Shown here piece after piece: positions 35,843 through 44,650 of a stretch of DNA of 64,000 bases. The position numbers and the translations under genes were made by a program. This stretch comes from Streptomyces griseomycini (lineage in GTDB: Bacteria > Actinomycetota > Actinomycetes > Streptomycetales > Streptomycetaceae): positions 103,707 to 167,706 of the forward strand of contig NZ_JACHJI010000003.1 of assembly GCF_014203535.1 (NCBI RefSeq), in the 5' to 3' direction. The notes beneath the pieces were generated by a model. The model saw only the letters and a list, made by a program, of their open reading frames with translations, was not told the DNA's origin and did not search any database. Each line of letters opens with the position of its first letter. Position 1 is the stretch's first letter.

Positions 35843-36391
35843 ATGAACGAAGGACGCACCGTGAAGGTGTCGAAGTACCTCGCCAGGCATCTGCGCCACC
35901 AGCCGGAGGGGATCGGGCTCACGCTCGACGAGGGCGGCTGGGTGGAGATCGACACGCTGATCGCCGCGGCGGCCGCACACGGCTTCCGGTTCACCCGGGA
36001 GGAGCTGGACCACGTCGTCGCCGTCAACGACAAGCGGCGCTTCGCCGTCGAGGGCACCCGGATCCGCGCCAGCCAGGGCCACAGTGTCGCGGTCGACCTC
36101 GGACTGCCGCCGGCCACGCCGCCGCCGTGCCTGTACCACGGGACCGTCGCCCGCGCCCTGGCCTCGATCCGCGCCGAGGGGCTGCGGCCGATGAGCCGGC
36201 ACGACGTGCACCTCTCCGCAGATCGCGGGACGGCGACCCGCGTGGGCGCCCGTCGCGGCCGCCCGGTCGTCCTGTCCGTGGACGCTGCCGCCATGCACCG
36301 CGACGGCCATGTCTTCCGGGTGAGCGCCAACGGCGTGTGGCTGACCCGGGCCGTGCCCGTTCGGTATCTGAGGTTCTCCGGTGACCGGTGA
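35843..36391 (+). CDS. kptA: RNA 2'-phosphotransferase (Tpt1/KptA)
   Basis: 182 aa. Transfers an internal RNA 2'-phosphate to NAD+ giving ADP-ribose 1'',2''-cyclic phosphate. The N-terminal winged-helix lobe has SKYLARHLRHQP (conserved Arg-His-x-x-Arg) and IRASQGHS. The C-terminal ART-like lobe has YHGT, LRPMSRHDVHLS and the closing Arg of PVRYLRFSG. Size matches bacterial KptA. The substrate in bacteria, which lack splicing-derived 2'-phosphates, is not established. It starts 57 bp after a DnaA-box cluster. Confidence 0.9.
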   Translation: MNEGRTVKVSKYLARHLRHQPEGIGLTLDEGGWVEIDTLIAAAAAHGFRFTREELDHVVAVNDKRRFAVEGTRIRASQGHSVAVDLGLPPATPPPCLYHGTVARALASIRAEGLRPMSRHDVHLSADRGTATRVGARRGRPVVLSVDAAAMHRDGHVFRVSANGVWLTRAVPVRYLRFSGDR

Positions 36392-36397
36392 AGCTGC

Positions 36398-36856
36398 ATG
36401 ATCGGTGGTATGGACCACTTGCCCACGACCGAGGCCGCCGTCACCGCCCTCCGGGCGCTCGCCGAGACGTACGAGCGCGAGATCGAGGTCACCCACGACA
36501 TCGGCGCCGACCAGACCTCGCGCCGCACCGCCGCGGGCGTCGGCGTCACCACCGACCCCGACGGCTCCCTCCCCCACGAGGCCTACGTCGAGTTCGGCGG
36601 CCTGCCCCGGGTGAGCGTGCGGCTCTATCCCGAGGACGACGCGTTGATCGACGTCGAGGGGGTGGAGTGCCCCGACGTCGCGCGCGACGACGTGCCGGCC
36701 TTCCTCCGCTCCGTCTTCGGCGGCCTGGCGTACGTCCGGGCTCGGCGCTTCCCGCCGGGGTACTTCCTGATGGTGCCGCTCCCCGGGGACCGGACGCACA
36801 AGGAGCTCATCCCGATGATCGTCCTCACGCCGTGGCTGAGCTCGCGGGTGCGGTGA
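36398..36856 (+). CDS. Conserved Streptomyces protein of unknown function
   Basis: 152 aa, no signal peptide or membrane segment. Acidic with alternating beta-like segments ([22 protein letters not shown] and [20 protein letters not shown]). It follows kptA by 6 nt on the same strand and is probably co-transcribed. The ATG at 36410 ([10 protein letters not shown]) is an alternative start. I do not recognise the family. Confidence 0.65.
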   Translation: MIGGMDHLPTTEAAVTALRALAETYEREIEVTHDIGADQTSRRTAAGVGVTTDPDGSLPHEAYVEFGGLPRVSVRLYPEDDALIDVEGVECPDVARDDVPAFLRSVFGGLAYVRARRFPPGYFLMVPLPGDRTHKELIPMIVLTPWLSSRVR

Positions 36857-36890
36857 GCGAGGACCGGCGCGATGCACGAGGGCACTGATC

Positions 36891-36904
36891 GTTTCACGTG
36901 AAAC
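36891..36904. promoter_or_regulatory. parS site (ParB binding)
   Basis: GTTTCACGTGAAAC, a perfect 14-bp parS core, lies in the gap between the hypothetical gene and the flavin oxidoreductase. Confidence 0.93.
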
Positions 36905-36930
36905 CGGTGGCGGCGCATAGGCTCGGTGAC

Positions 36931-37833
36931 ATGAGTCTGCGCCTGAGCACCGTGATCCTCCCGTACCGCCGCTGGCACGAGGGCAGTCGTACGGCCTGGG
37001 AGCGCGCCGAGGACCTCGGCTTCCACACGGGGTACACCTACGACCACCTGTCCTGGCGCAGCTTCCGGGACGGCCCCTGGTTCGGTGCCGTCCCGACCCT
37101 GACCGCCGCCGCGGTCGTCACCGACCGGATGCGGCTGGGCACCCTCGTGACCTCGCCGAACTTCCGGCATCCGGTGACCCTGGCCAAGGAGCTCATCTCC
37201 CTCGACGACATCTCCGGCGGGCGCGTCACGCTCGGGATCGGCGCGGGCGGCACCGGCTTCGACGCCACCGCGCTCGGCCAGGATCCGTGGACCCCGCGCG
37301 AGCGCGCCGACCGCTTCGCGGAGTTCCTCCCGCTGCTCGACCGGCTGCTCACCGAGGACGCGGTGTCGTACGAGGGCGACTTCTACGCGGCGCACGAGGC
37401 CCGCACCATCCCCGGCTGTGTGCAGCGGCCCCGGCTGCCGTTCGCCGTGGCGGCCACCGGACCGCGCGGACTGCGGCTGGCGGCACGCCACGGGCAGGCG
37501 TGGGTGACCACGGGGGACCCCCGGCTGTACGAGAACGGCACCCCCGAACAGTCGATTCAGGCCATCCGCGGCCAGGCGGAGAAGCTGGCCGACGCCTGTG
37601 CCGAGCTCGGCCGGGACGTGACCGAGCTGGACAAGATCCTGCTCACCGGATTCACCCCGGACCGGGGTCGGCCGCTGGAGTCCCTGGACGCGTTCGTCGA
37701 CTTCGCGGGCCGCCACGCCGAGCTGGGATTCACCGAGATCGTGATCCACTGGCCCATCCCCGACTCGGACTTCGCGGCGGACCAGAAGGTCTTCGAGCGC
37801 ATCGCGATGGAGGCACCGGCGCAGTTGCGGTGA
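36931..37833 (+). CDS. LLM-class (luciferase-like) flavin-dependent oxidoreductase
   Basis: 300 aa TIM-barrel protein of the bacterial luciferase/F420 family. Landmarks are [33 protein letters not shown] and [20 protein letters not shown] (cofactor-binding region), then [22 protein letters not shown]. The cofactor may be FMN or F420; I cannot tell. The ATG at 36931 ([10 protein letters not shown]) has GGTGA just upstream; an upstream in-frame ATG would start inside the parS site and is less likely. Confidence 0.88.
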   Translation: MSLRLSTVILPYRRWHEGSRTAWERAEDLGFHTGYTYDHLSWRSFRDGPWFGAVPTLTAAAVVTDRMRLGTLVTSPNFRHPVTLAKELISLDDISGGRVTLGIGAGGTGFDATALGQDPWTPRERADRFAEFLPLLDRLLTEDAVSYEGDFYAAHEARTIPGCVQRPRLPFAVAATGPRGLRLAARHGQAWVTTGDPRLYENGTPEQSIQAIRGQAEKLADACAELGRDVTELDKILLTGFTPDRGRPLESLDAFVDFAGRHAELGFTEIVIHWPIPDSDFAADQKVFERIAMEAPAQLR

Positions 37834-37838
37834 GCCGC

Positions 37839-37860
37839 CGGGCGGGTCCGGCACCGCCCG
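37839..37860 (+). terminator. Possible terminator after the LLM gene
   Basis: CGGGCGG and CCGCCCG form a 7-bp stem with an 8-nt loop, 6 nt past the stop codon. Confidence 0.4.
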
Positions 37861-37957
37861 CGGCCCCTCTCCCCACATCGGCCCTGGTGAGGTCGTCAAT
37901 CACTCAGATGTGCGGAGTGCCGCACGGCCGTGCAGGCATATGCGGGACAATGGCCGG

Positions 37958-38827
37958 GTGACCTCAGCGACCCGACAGCCCGAGACCCCGGCCCGCGTGC
38001 TCCCACCGCGGCTCATCGCCACCGACCTGGACGGCACCCTGCTGCGCGACGACAAGTCGGTGTCCCCCCGCACGATCGCCGCGCTGGCCGCCGCCGAGGA
38101 GGCGGGCATCGAGGTCTTCTTCGTCACCGGCCGCCCGGCCCGCTGGATGGACGTCGTCAGCGACCACGTCCACGGCCACGGGCTCGCCATCTGCGGCAAC
38201 GGCGCGGCCGTCGTCGACCTGCACGGCGGCCCCGGTGCCCACCGCTTCGTGAAGGTGCGGGAGCTGGCCCGGAAGAACGCGCTGGACGCCGTACGACTGC
38301 TGCGCGACGCCGCGCCGGGCACGGTGTACGCCGTCGAGCAGACCTACGGCTTCAACCAGGAGCCGGCGTACCCGAAGCTGCACATGGAGGTCCCGGACGT
38401 CCTCCGGTCCGCCGAGGAGCTGCTGGGGCCGGACGGTCCCGCCGCGGACGAACCGGTGCTCAAGATCCTCGCCTACCACCCCGAGCTCGACCCCGACGCC
38501 TTCCTCACCCTGGCCCGGATCGCCGTCGGCGACCGCGCCAACGTCACCCGCTCCAGCCCCAGCGCCCTGCTGGAGATCAGCGGGCCCGGCGTGTCCAAGG
38601 CCAGCACGCTCGCCCTGTGCTGCGCCGAGCGCGGCATCTCCCACGAGGAGGTCGTCGCCTTCGGGGACATGCCCAACGACGTCGAGATGCTGACCTGGGC
38701 GGGCCGGTCCTTCGCGATGGGCAACGCCCACCCGGACGTCGTCGCCGCCGCGTCGGGGCGCACGGTCGCCAACAACGACGACGGGGTGGCCGTGGTGATC
38801 GAGCAGTTGCTGAACGAGCGGTCGTAG
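37958..38827 (+). CDS. HAD-superfamily (Cof-type) phosphatase
   Basis: 289 aa. Motif [14 protein letters not shown], motif II VTGRPARW, motif III Lys in GVSKASTLAL, motif [14 protein letters not shown], with a C2 cap in between. It is closely related to the protein at 29005-29817 and probably a paralogue with a different small phosphorylated substrate. The GTG at 37958 is chosen from the conserved start VTSATRQPE; no upstream ATG fits better. It converges with the M23 peptidase gene, 20 bp away. Confidence 0.88.
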   Translation: MTSATRQPETPARVLPPRLIATDLDGTLLRDDKSVSPRTIAALAAAEEAGIEVFFVTGRPARWMDVVSDHVHGHGLAICGNGAAVVDLHGGPGAHRFVKVRELARKNALDAVRLLRDAAPGTVYAVEQTYGFNQEPAYPKLHMEVPDVLRSAEELLGPDGPAADEPVLKILAYHPELDPDAFLTLARIAVGDRANVTRSSPSALLEISGPGVSKASTLALCCAERGISHEEVVAFGDMPNDVEMLTWAGRSFAMGNAHPDVVAAASGRTVANNDDGVAVVIEQLLNERS

Positions 38828-38847
38828 CCCCCGGGCGGCCGTGGCCC

Positions 38848-39900
38848 TCAGAGCGACACCCCGCGCCGGGCCAGCCACGACACCGGGTCCACCGCCGAGC
38901 CCGTCTCCGGGGTGACCCGCACCTCGAAGTGCAGGTGCGGCCCGGTGGAGTTGCCGCTGGTGCCGGACTGGCCGATCCACTGCCCGGGCGAGACCCGGTC
39001 GCCCTGGTCGACGGCGACGGCGGCGAGGTGGGCGTACTGGGTGTGGTAGCCGTCCGCGTGCTCCAGCACGATCTCGATGCCGAAGGCGCCGCCGCAGGAC
39101 ACCTTCACCACCGTGCCGGCGCCCACGGCCCGGACCGGTGTGCCGATCGGCACCGCGAAGTCCTGCCCGGTGTGCCGGTTCGCCCACATCGCGCCGCCGC
39201 TGCCGTAGGACGCGGACAACGCGTACGTCTCCACCGGCGCCACCCAGGAGGTGGTGAACCGGGTCTCCGGCTGTTCGAGCCGGACCGCACCGCGGCAGGC
39301 GCCGGCCGCGACCGAGGCGTCGGCCTGGCCCTGGAGTTTCCACCGCGCCGTTTCGAGCTTCCGCTCGATGTCCTGCTTCAGGGCGGCGAGTTCCGCGTTC
39401 CGCTTCTGCAGCGCCTTCCACGCCGCCGCGGCCTTGCCCTCGTCCCGGGCGAGCCGCTCCTCGGCCCGCTCGCTCTTCTCGATCGCCCTGTCGAGCGACA
39501 GCTCCGCCTGCCACACGGCCCGCTGTCCGCGCATCAGCTCCTCCGGGTCGTCCGCGAGGATCATGTGCGCGGCGAGCGGCAGTCCGCCGCCGCTCCGGTA
39601 CTGGGAGCTGGCGATCCGCCCCAGCTCCTCGTGCAGGCCCGCCATCTCCCGCCGCTCGCGGTCGAGCCGCTTCTCCAGCCGCCGCACCTCGGCCTTCTGC
39701 TTCTCGGCCGCCCGGCGCCCCGCCTCGTACCGCTCGGTCGCCGCCGCCGCCTCCTCGTACAGCCGCGCCACCTGCGCGCTGATGCCGGACGCGGAGCCGT
39801 GGCCGGGGGCGTGGTCGCCGTCGGCGGGCCGTGCGGCGAGCACGGCGAGCGCGCACAGCGACACGGCGACGAGCAGCGGATGGCGGCGGGTGAGACGCAT
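38848..39900 (-). CDS. Secreted M23 peptidase with coiled coil
   Basis: 350 aa. Signal peptide in the first ~27 residues (RRHPLLVAVSLCALAVLAARPADG). A long coiled coil at ~40-200 (EEAAAATERYEAGRRAAEKQKAEVRRLEKRL-type heptads) resembles EnvC/RipA regulators. The LytM/M23 domain (~235-345) has HTGQDF (zinc His and Asp), YAHL and GPHLHFEV (HxH). All zinc ligands are present, so it should be an active peptidoglycan endopeptidase. The coiled coil suggests activation at division or hyphal growth sites. Confidence 0.9.
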   Translation of the reverse strand: MRLTRRHPLLVAVSLCALAVLAARPADGDHAPGHGSASGISAQVARLYEEAAAATERYEAGRRAAEKQKAEVRRLEKRLDRERREMAGLHEELGRIASSQYRSGGGLPLAAHMILADDPEELMRGQRAVWQAELSLDRAIEKSERAEERLARDEGKAAAAWKALQKRNAELAALKQDIERKLETARWKLQGQADASVAAGACRGAVRLEQPETRFTTSWVAPVETYALSASYGSGGAMWANRHTGQDFAVPIGTPVRAVGAGTVVKVSCGGAFGIEIVLEHADGYHTQYAHLAAVAVDQGDRVSPGQWIGQSGTSGNSTGPHLHFEVRVTPETGSAVDPVSWLARRGVSL

Positions 39901-40034
39901 GCCTGCGATCCTTGCCCCCGCCCCGGCGCGCGGTCCTGTTCAGGTCGTACGCATGGGGGATCCCTCACCCCGGATGGACCAGCGACACGTCCTGCCGACG
40001 AACGGTGCTCCGGGCGGTCCCGGTTGACGTCCCG

Positions 40035-43000
40035 TCACGCCCGGGAGCCCGGCCAGCGGGCGCCCGCCCGGAGGTCCGACTCCGCCTCCCGCCGCACCAT
40101 CGACCGCAACGCGCCGTCCACGCCCGCCAGTTCGGCGTACGGCCCGCGCTGCACCACGCGGCCCCCGTCCAGCACGACCACCTCGTCCACCGCCTCCAGG
40201 CCCGCCAGCCGGTGGGTGACGAGCAGTGTCGTACGGCCCTCGGTGGCGGCCAGCAGGTCGGCGGTGAGCGCGTCCGCGGTCGGCAGGTCGAGGTGTTCCG
40301 CGGGCTCGTCCAGCACCAGCACGGGGAAGTCCGCGAGCAGCGCCCGGGCCAGCGCCAGCCGCTGCCGCTGCCCGCCGGACAGCCGCGCCCCGTGCTCACC
40401 GACGAGCGTGTCGAGCCCGTCCGGCAGGCTGTCGGCCCACTCCAGCAGCCGGGCCCGGGCGAGCGCGCCGCGCAGTTCGTCCTCGGTCGCGTCCCTCCTG
40501 GCGAGCAGCAGGTTCTCCCGCACCGTGCTGTCGAAGAGGTGCGCGTCCTGCGCGCACAGCCCGACCAACCGCCGTACGTCGTCGCCGTCCAGGGCGTACG
40601 CGTCCACCCCGGCCAGCGTGTACGAGCCGGCGCCCGGGTCCAGGAACCGCAGCAGCACCTGCGCGAGCGTCGTCTTGCCGGACCCGGACGGGCCGACCAC
40701 CGCGATCCGGCGGCCCCGCTCCAGCGTCAGGTCCAGCCCGGCGAGCGCGTCCCGGTCCTGCCCGGCGTACCGGGCGGTCAGCCCCTTGACCACGAGCGGG
40801 AACGGCGACGCGGGTGCCTTCCGGGGGCGCTCCGGCTCCCGTACCGGCACCGGGGCGTCCAGCACCTCGTACACGCGCTCGGCGCTGCGGCGCACCCGCT
40901 GCCGGTACTGCACGGCGAGCGGCATCCCGAGGACGGCCTCGAACGCGGCCAGCGGGGTGAGGACGACGACGGCCAGCGCCACACCGTCCAACCGGCCGGC
41001 GGCCACCGCCTGGACGCCGACGAGCGCGGCGGCCGCGACGGTCAGGCCGGAGACCAGCGCGGTGAGTCCGTCGCCGAGCGCGGTGGCGGTGGCGGCGCGC
41101 GAGGCGATCCGGGTGAGCGTGCCGTCGGCCCGCCGCACCTCGGCGCTCCGCGCGGGCAGGGCACCGGCGACGGTCAGCTCCGCGGTGCCGGTGAGCAGAT
41201 CGGTCACACGGGTCGCGAGCACCCCCCGGGCGGGCGCCAGCCTGCGCTCCGCGCGCCGGGCCACGACGCCGGTGAGCAGGGGCACCCCGGCCCCCGCCGC
41301 CAGCAGCCCGGCCGCGAGCACGGCCCCGGCCTCGGGCAGCAGCCAGCCCGTGAAGCCGACCGAGAGGGCGGAGACCGCGACGGCCGCACCGGCCGGCAGC
41401 AGCCACCGCAGCCAGTAGTCCTGGAACGCGTCCACGTCGGCGACCAGCCGGGAGAGCAGATCGCCCCGGCGCGCGTCGCGCAGTCCCGCGGGCGCCAGCC
41501 GCTCCAGTCGCCGGAACACCGCGACCCTGAGGTCGGCCAGCATGCGCAGGACGGCGTCGTGGGACACCAGCCGCTCGGCGTACCGGAACACGGCGCGCCC
41601 GATGCCGAAGGCCCGGGTCGCCGTCACGGCCACCATCAGATACAGCACGGGCGGCTGCTGCGAGGCCCGGGAGATGAGGTACCCGGAGGTGGCCATGAGC
41701 CCGACGGCGCTGCCCAGCGCGAGCGTGCCGAACAGCAGTGCGAGCGCGATCCTTCCCCGCCGGGCGCCGGACACGGCACGGACACGGGCGAGGACACCGC
41801 CCGAGGCCGGGTCCGTGGCGGACTCGGCGGGACCGGCGGGACCGGTGAAGCCGGCGGGCACGCTCTCCTGCACGGTCTCCGCCTCGGGGGCCGTCGCGGT
41901 ACCGGCCGCCCGGCGCACGGGCTCCCCGTGCCCTGCGGGAGCCGGTTCCGCGAGCCGCACCACCCGGTCCGCGACGGCCAGCAGTGCCGGCCGGTGCACC
42001 ACCAGCAGCACCGTCCGGCCGGCCGCCAGCCGTCCCACCGCCGCCACGACCTCGGCCTCGGTCGCACCGTCCAGCGCGGCCGTCGGCTCGTCGAGCAGCA
42101 GCACGGGCCGGTCGGCGAGGAAGGCCCGGGCGAGCGCCAGCCGCTGCCGCTGCCCCGCGGACAGTCCCGCCCCGTCCTCGCCGAGCACGGTGCCGGTGCC
42201 CTCGGGCAGCGCGTCCACGAACTCCAGCGCGCCGGCGTCCCGTAGGGCGCGCCGCACGGCGTCGTCGTCCGCGTCGGGCCGGGCCAGCCGTACGTTCTCC
42301 GCGATCGTCCCGGCGTACAGGTGCGGCCGCTGCGGCACCCAGGCGACGTGACGGTGCCACTCCGCCGGGTCGGTCCCGGCGAGGTCCGCCTCTCCGATCC
42401 GCACCCGTCCCCCGGTCGGCCGGACGAACCCCAGCAACACGTTCAGCAGAGTGGACTTGCCCGCCCCGCTCGGCCCGACGAGCGCGACCGTCTCCCCGGG
42501 GGCGACGGTGAAGGACACGTCCGACACGGCGTCCGTGGAGCGGCCGGGATAGCGGACGGTCACCCCCTCGAAGGACAGGCCGCCCACCCCGGCGGACGGC
42601 CCGCCCGCCGCGGGGGACAGGACGCCCGCCGGCACGGCCCCGGTCCCCGGTGCCGACACGGGTGTCTCCAGCACCGAGAAGATCTCCTCGGCCGCCGCGA
42701 GCCCCTCGGCCGCCGCGTGGTACTGCGCCCCGACCTGCCGCAGCGGCAGATACGCCTCGGGCGCGAGGATCAGGATGACCAGACCGATGGAGAGGTCCAT
42801 GTCGCCGTACACGAGCCGCATGCCGATCGTCACGGCGACCAGTGCCACCGAGAGCGTGGCGAGCAGTTCCAGCGCGAAGGAGGAGATGAAGGCGATCCGC
42901 AGCGTCCGCATGGTCGCCCGCCGGTACTCGGCGGTGATCCGCCGGATCGACTCGGCCTGCGCCCTGGCCCGCCCGAACACCTTCAGCGTCGGCAGCCCGG

Positions 43001-43622
43001 CCACGACGTCGAGGAAGTGCCCGGACAGGCGGGACAGCAGCAGCCACTGACGGTCCATCCGGGACTGGGTGACCCAGCCGATCAGCACCATGAAGATCGG
43101 GATGAGCGGCAGGGTGCCGACGATGATCGCCGCCGAGACCCAGTCCTCGGTGACGATGCGCGCCAGCACCGCCACCGGGACGACCACCGCCAGCCCCAGC
43201 TGGGGCAGGTAGCGCGAGAAGTAGTCGTCGAGGGCGTCGACCCCGCGGGTGGCCAGGGTCACGAGCGAACCGGTGCGCTGTCCGCTCAGCCAGCCCGGGC
43301 CCAGCGCCGTCGCCCGCTCCAGCAGCCGCCCCCGCAGCTCCGACTTCACCGCGGCGCTCGCCCGGTGGGCGGCCAGCTCGGTGAGCCAGCCGACCAGTGC
43401 ACGACCGACCGCGACGGCGGCGAGGAGCAGCAGGGGAGTGCCGAGCTCGCCGACCGGCATGCCGTGCTGGAACGCTCCCACCACGACCTCGGCGATGAGC
43501 GTGGCCTGGGCGACGACCAGCCCCGCGCCGACGGCCCCCAGGCCGACGACCGCCACCAGGAAGAACCGGGTGGCACGGGCGTACCGGAGCAGTCGCGGAT
43601 CGATCGGTTTCACGTGAAACAC
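40035..43622 (-). CDS. cydCD: CydD-CydC fused thiol ABC exporter for cytochrome bd assembly
   Basis: 1195 aa. Two full ABC half-transporters in one chain. First membrane domain ~15-310, first ATPase with LVGPSGAGKSTLLN near 384 and LSAGQRQRLALAR. Second membrane domain ~625-900, second ATPase with VVGPSGSGKTTLAQ near 977 and LSGGQRQRLALAR. It exports cysteine or glutathione needed for bd oxidase maturation. The fusion is standard in Streptomyces. The start GTG at 43622 lies 3 nt after the cydB stop; codons 1-5 (M-F-H-V-K) are the parS site itself. Confidence 0.94.
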   Translation of the reverse strand: MFHVKPIDPRLLRYARATRFFLVAVVGLGAVGAGLVVAQATLIAEVVVGAFQHGMPVGELGTPLLLLAAVAVGRALVGWLTELAAHRASAAVKSELRGRLLERATALGPGWLSGQRTGSLVTLATRGVDALDDYFSRYLPQLGLAVVVPVAVLARIVTEDWVSAAIIVGTLPLIPIFMVLIGWVTQSRMDRQWLLLSRLSGHFLDVVAGLPTLKVFGRARAQAESIRRITAEYRRATMRTLRIAFISSFALELLATLSVALVAVTIGMRLVYGDMDLSIGLVILILAPEAYLPLRQVGAQYHAAAEGLAAAEEIFSVLETPVSAPGTGAVPAGVLSPAAGGPSAGVGGLSFEGVTVRYPGRSTDAVSDVSFTVAPGETVALVGPSGAGKSTLLNVLLGFVRPTGGRVRIGEADLAGTDPAEWHRHVAWVPQRPHLYAGTIAENVRLARPDADDDAVRRALRDAGALEFVDALPEGTGTVLGEDGAGLSAGQRQRLALARAFLADRPVLLLDEPTAALDGATEAEVVAAVGRLAAGRTVLLVVHRPALLAVADRVVRLAEPAPAGHGEPVRRAAGTATAPEAETVQESVPAGFTGPAGPAESATDPASGGVLARVRAVSGARRGRIALALLFGTLALGSAVGLMATSGYLISRASQQPPVLYLMVAVTATRAFGIGRAVFRYAERLVSHDAVLRMLADLRVAVFRRLERLAPAGLRDARRGDLLSRLVADVDAFQDYWLRWLLPAGAAVAVSALSVGFTGWLLPEAGAVLAAGLLAAGAGVPLLTGVVARRAERRLAPARGVLATRVTDLLTGTAELTVAGALPARSAEVRRADGTLTRIASRAATATALGDGLTALVSGLTVAAAALVGVQAVAAGRLDGVALAVVVLTPLAAFEAVLGMPLAVQYRQRVRRSAERVYEVLDAPVPVREPERPRKAPASPFPLVVKGLTARYAGQDRDALAGLDLTLERGRRIAVVGPSGSGKTTLAQVLLRFLDPGAGSYTLAGVDAYALDGDDVRRLVGLCAQDAHLFDSTVRENLLLARRDATEDELRGALARARLLEWADSLPDGLDTLVGEHGARLSGGQRQRLALARALLADFPVLVLDEPAEHLDLPTADALTADLLAATEGRTTLLVTHRLAGLEAVDEVVVLDGGRVVQRGPYAELAGVDGALRSMVRREAESDLRAGARWPGSRA
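43607..43620. promoter_or_regulatory. parS site inside the cydCD start region
   Basis: A perfect GTTTCACGTGAAAC overlaps codons 1-5 of cydCD (the GTG start shares its first base with the palindrome end). Confidence 0.93.
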
Positions 43623-43625
43623 ACC

Positions 43626-44630
43626 TCAGTGCACGGGATCGGCGATGTGCTGGGTGCCGATCCGCTTGCGGAACACCCAGTACGTCCAGCCCTGGTAGAG
43701 CAGGACGAGCGGCGTGGCGATCACCGCGAGCCAGGTCATGATCTTCAGGGTGTAGGGGCTGGAGGAGGCGTTGGTGACGGTGAGGCTCCAGTCCGCGTCC
43801 AGCGTGGACGGCATGACGTTCGGGAAGAGCGTCAGGAAGAGCATCGCCACGGCGGCCACGATGGTGACGCCGGACAGCGTGAACGACCAGCCCTCGCGCC
43901 CCGCCCGGTTCGTGAACAGCGCGGCGACCAGCGCGGTGACGGCGACGACCAGCGCGACCAGGCTCGCGCCGTCGCCCTTGTCGGCCTGGGTCCACAGCAG
44001 GAAGGCCGACACGAGGACGGCCGTGACGAGGCCCACGCGCAGCGCCAGCCGCCGCGCCCGCTCCCTGATCTCCCCGACCGTCTTGAGCGCGGTGAACACC
44101 GTCCCGTGGAAGGTGAACAGCGTGAGGGTGACCAGGCCGCCCAGCAACGCGTACGGGTTGAGCAGGTCCCAGACGTTCCCGACGTACTCGAACTCGGCGT
44201 CGATCTTCACGCCGCGCACGATGTTCCCGAAGGCCACGCCCCACAGGAAGGCGGGGATCAGCGAGGTCCAGAAGATCGCCGTCTCCCAGTTGCGCTGCCA
44301 GTCCTCCTCGGGCCGCTTGGCCCGGTACTCGAAGGCGACACCGCGGATGATCAGGCAGACCAGGATGAGCAGCAGGGGCAGGTAGAAGCCGGAGAAGAGC
44401 GTGGCGTACCACTCGGGGAAGGCGGCGAAGGTCGCACCGCCCGCCGTGAGCAGCCACACCTCGTTGCCGTCCCAGACGGGGCCGATGGTGTTGATCAGCA
44501 CCCGCTTCTCGGCACGGTCGCGGGCGAGCAGCCGGGTGAGGACGCCGACCCCGAAGTCGAACCCCTCGAGGAAGAAGTAGCCGATCCACAGGATGGCGAT
44601 CAGGACGAACCAGACGTCGTGCAGTTCCAT
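43626..44630 (-). CDS. cydB: Cytochrome bd ubiquinol/menaquinol oxidase subunit II
   Basis: 334 aa, eight to nine membrane helices. It begins MELHDVWFVLIAILWIGYFFLEGFDFGVG, the hallmark CydB start, followed by GPVWDGNEVWLLTAGGATFAAFP. It pairs with CydA in the membrane as terminal oxidase under low oxygen. It lies 20 nt downstream of cydA and 3 nt upstream of cydCD, in one operon under a Rex operator. Confidence 0.96.
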   Translation of the reverse strand: MELHDVWFVLIAILWIGYFFLEGFDFGVGVLTRLLARDRAEKRVLINTIGPVWDGNEVWLLTAGGATFAAFPEWYATLFSGFYLPLLLILVCLIIRGVAFEYRAKRPEEDWQRNWETAIFWTSLIPAFLWGVAFGNIVRGVKIDAEFEYVGNVWDLLNPYALLGGLVTLTLFTFHGTVFTALKTVGEIRERARRLALRVGLVTAVLVSAFLLWTQADKGDGASLVALVVAVTALVAALFTNRAGREGWSFTLSGVTIVAAVAMLFLTLFPNVMPSTLDADWSLTVTNASSSPYTLKIMTWLAVIATPLVLLYQGWTYWVFRKRIGTQHIADPVH

Positions 44631-44650
44631 GACGGTGCAGCTCCCTCGGC

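Noticed and set aside
36898..36930. Earlier ATG start for the LLM oxidoreductase
   Set aside because: The codons [11 protein letters not shown] would start inside the parS site and are not part of the conserved barrel; the ATG at 36931 fits the family start.
37930..41418. Open frame of over 1100 codons on the plus strand across the HAD, M23 and cydCD genes
   Set aside because: It crosses three real genes in other frames, is low-complexity Arg/Pro/Ala, and has no ribosome binding site.
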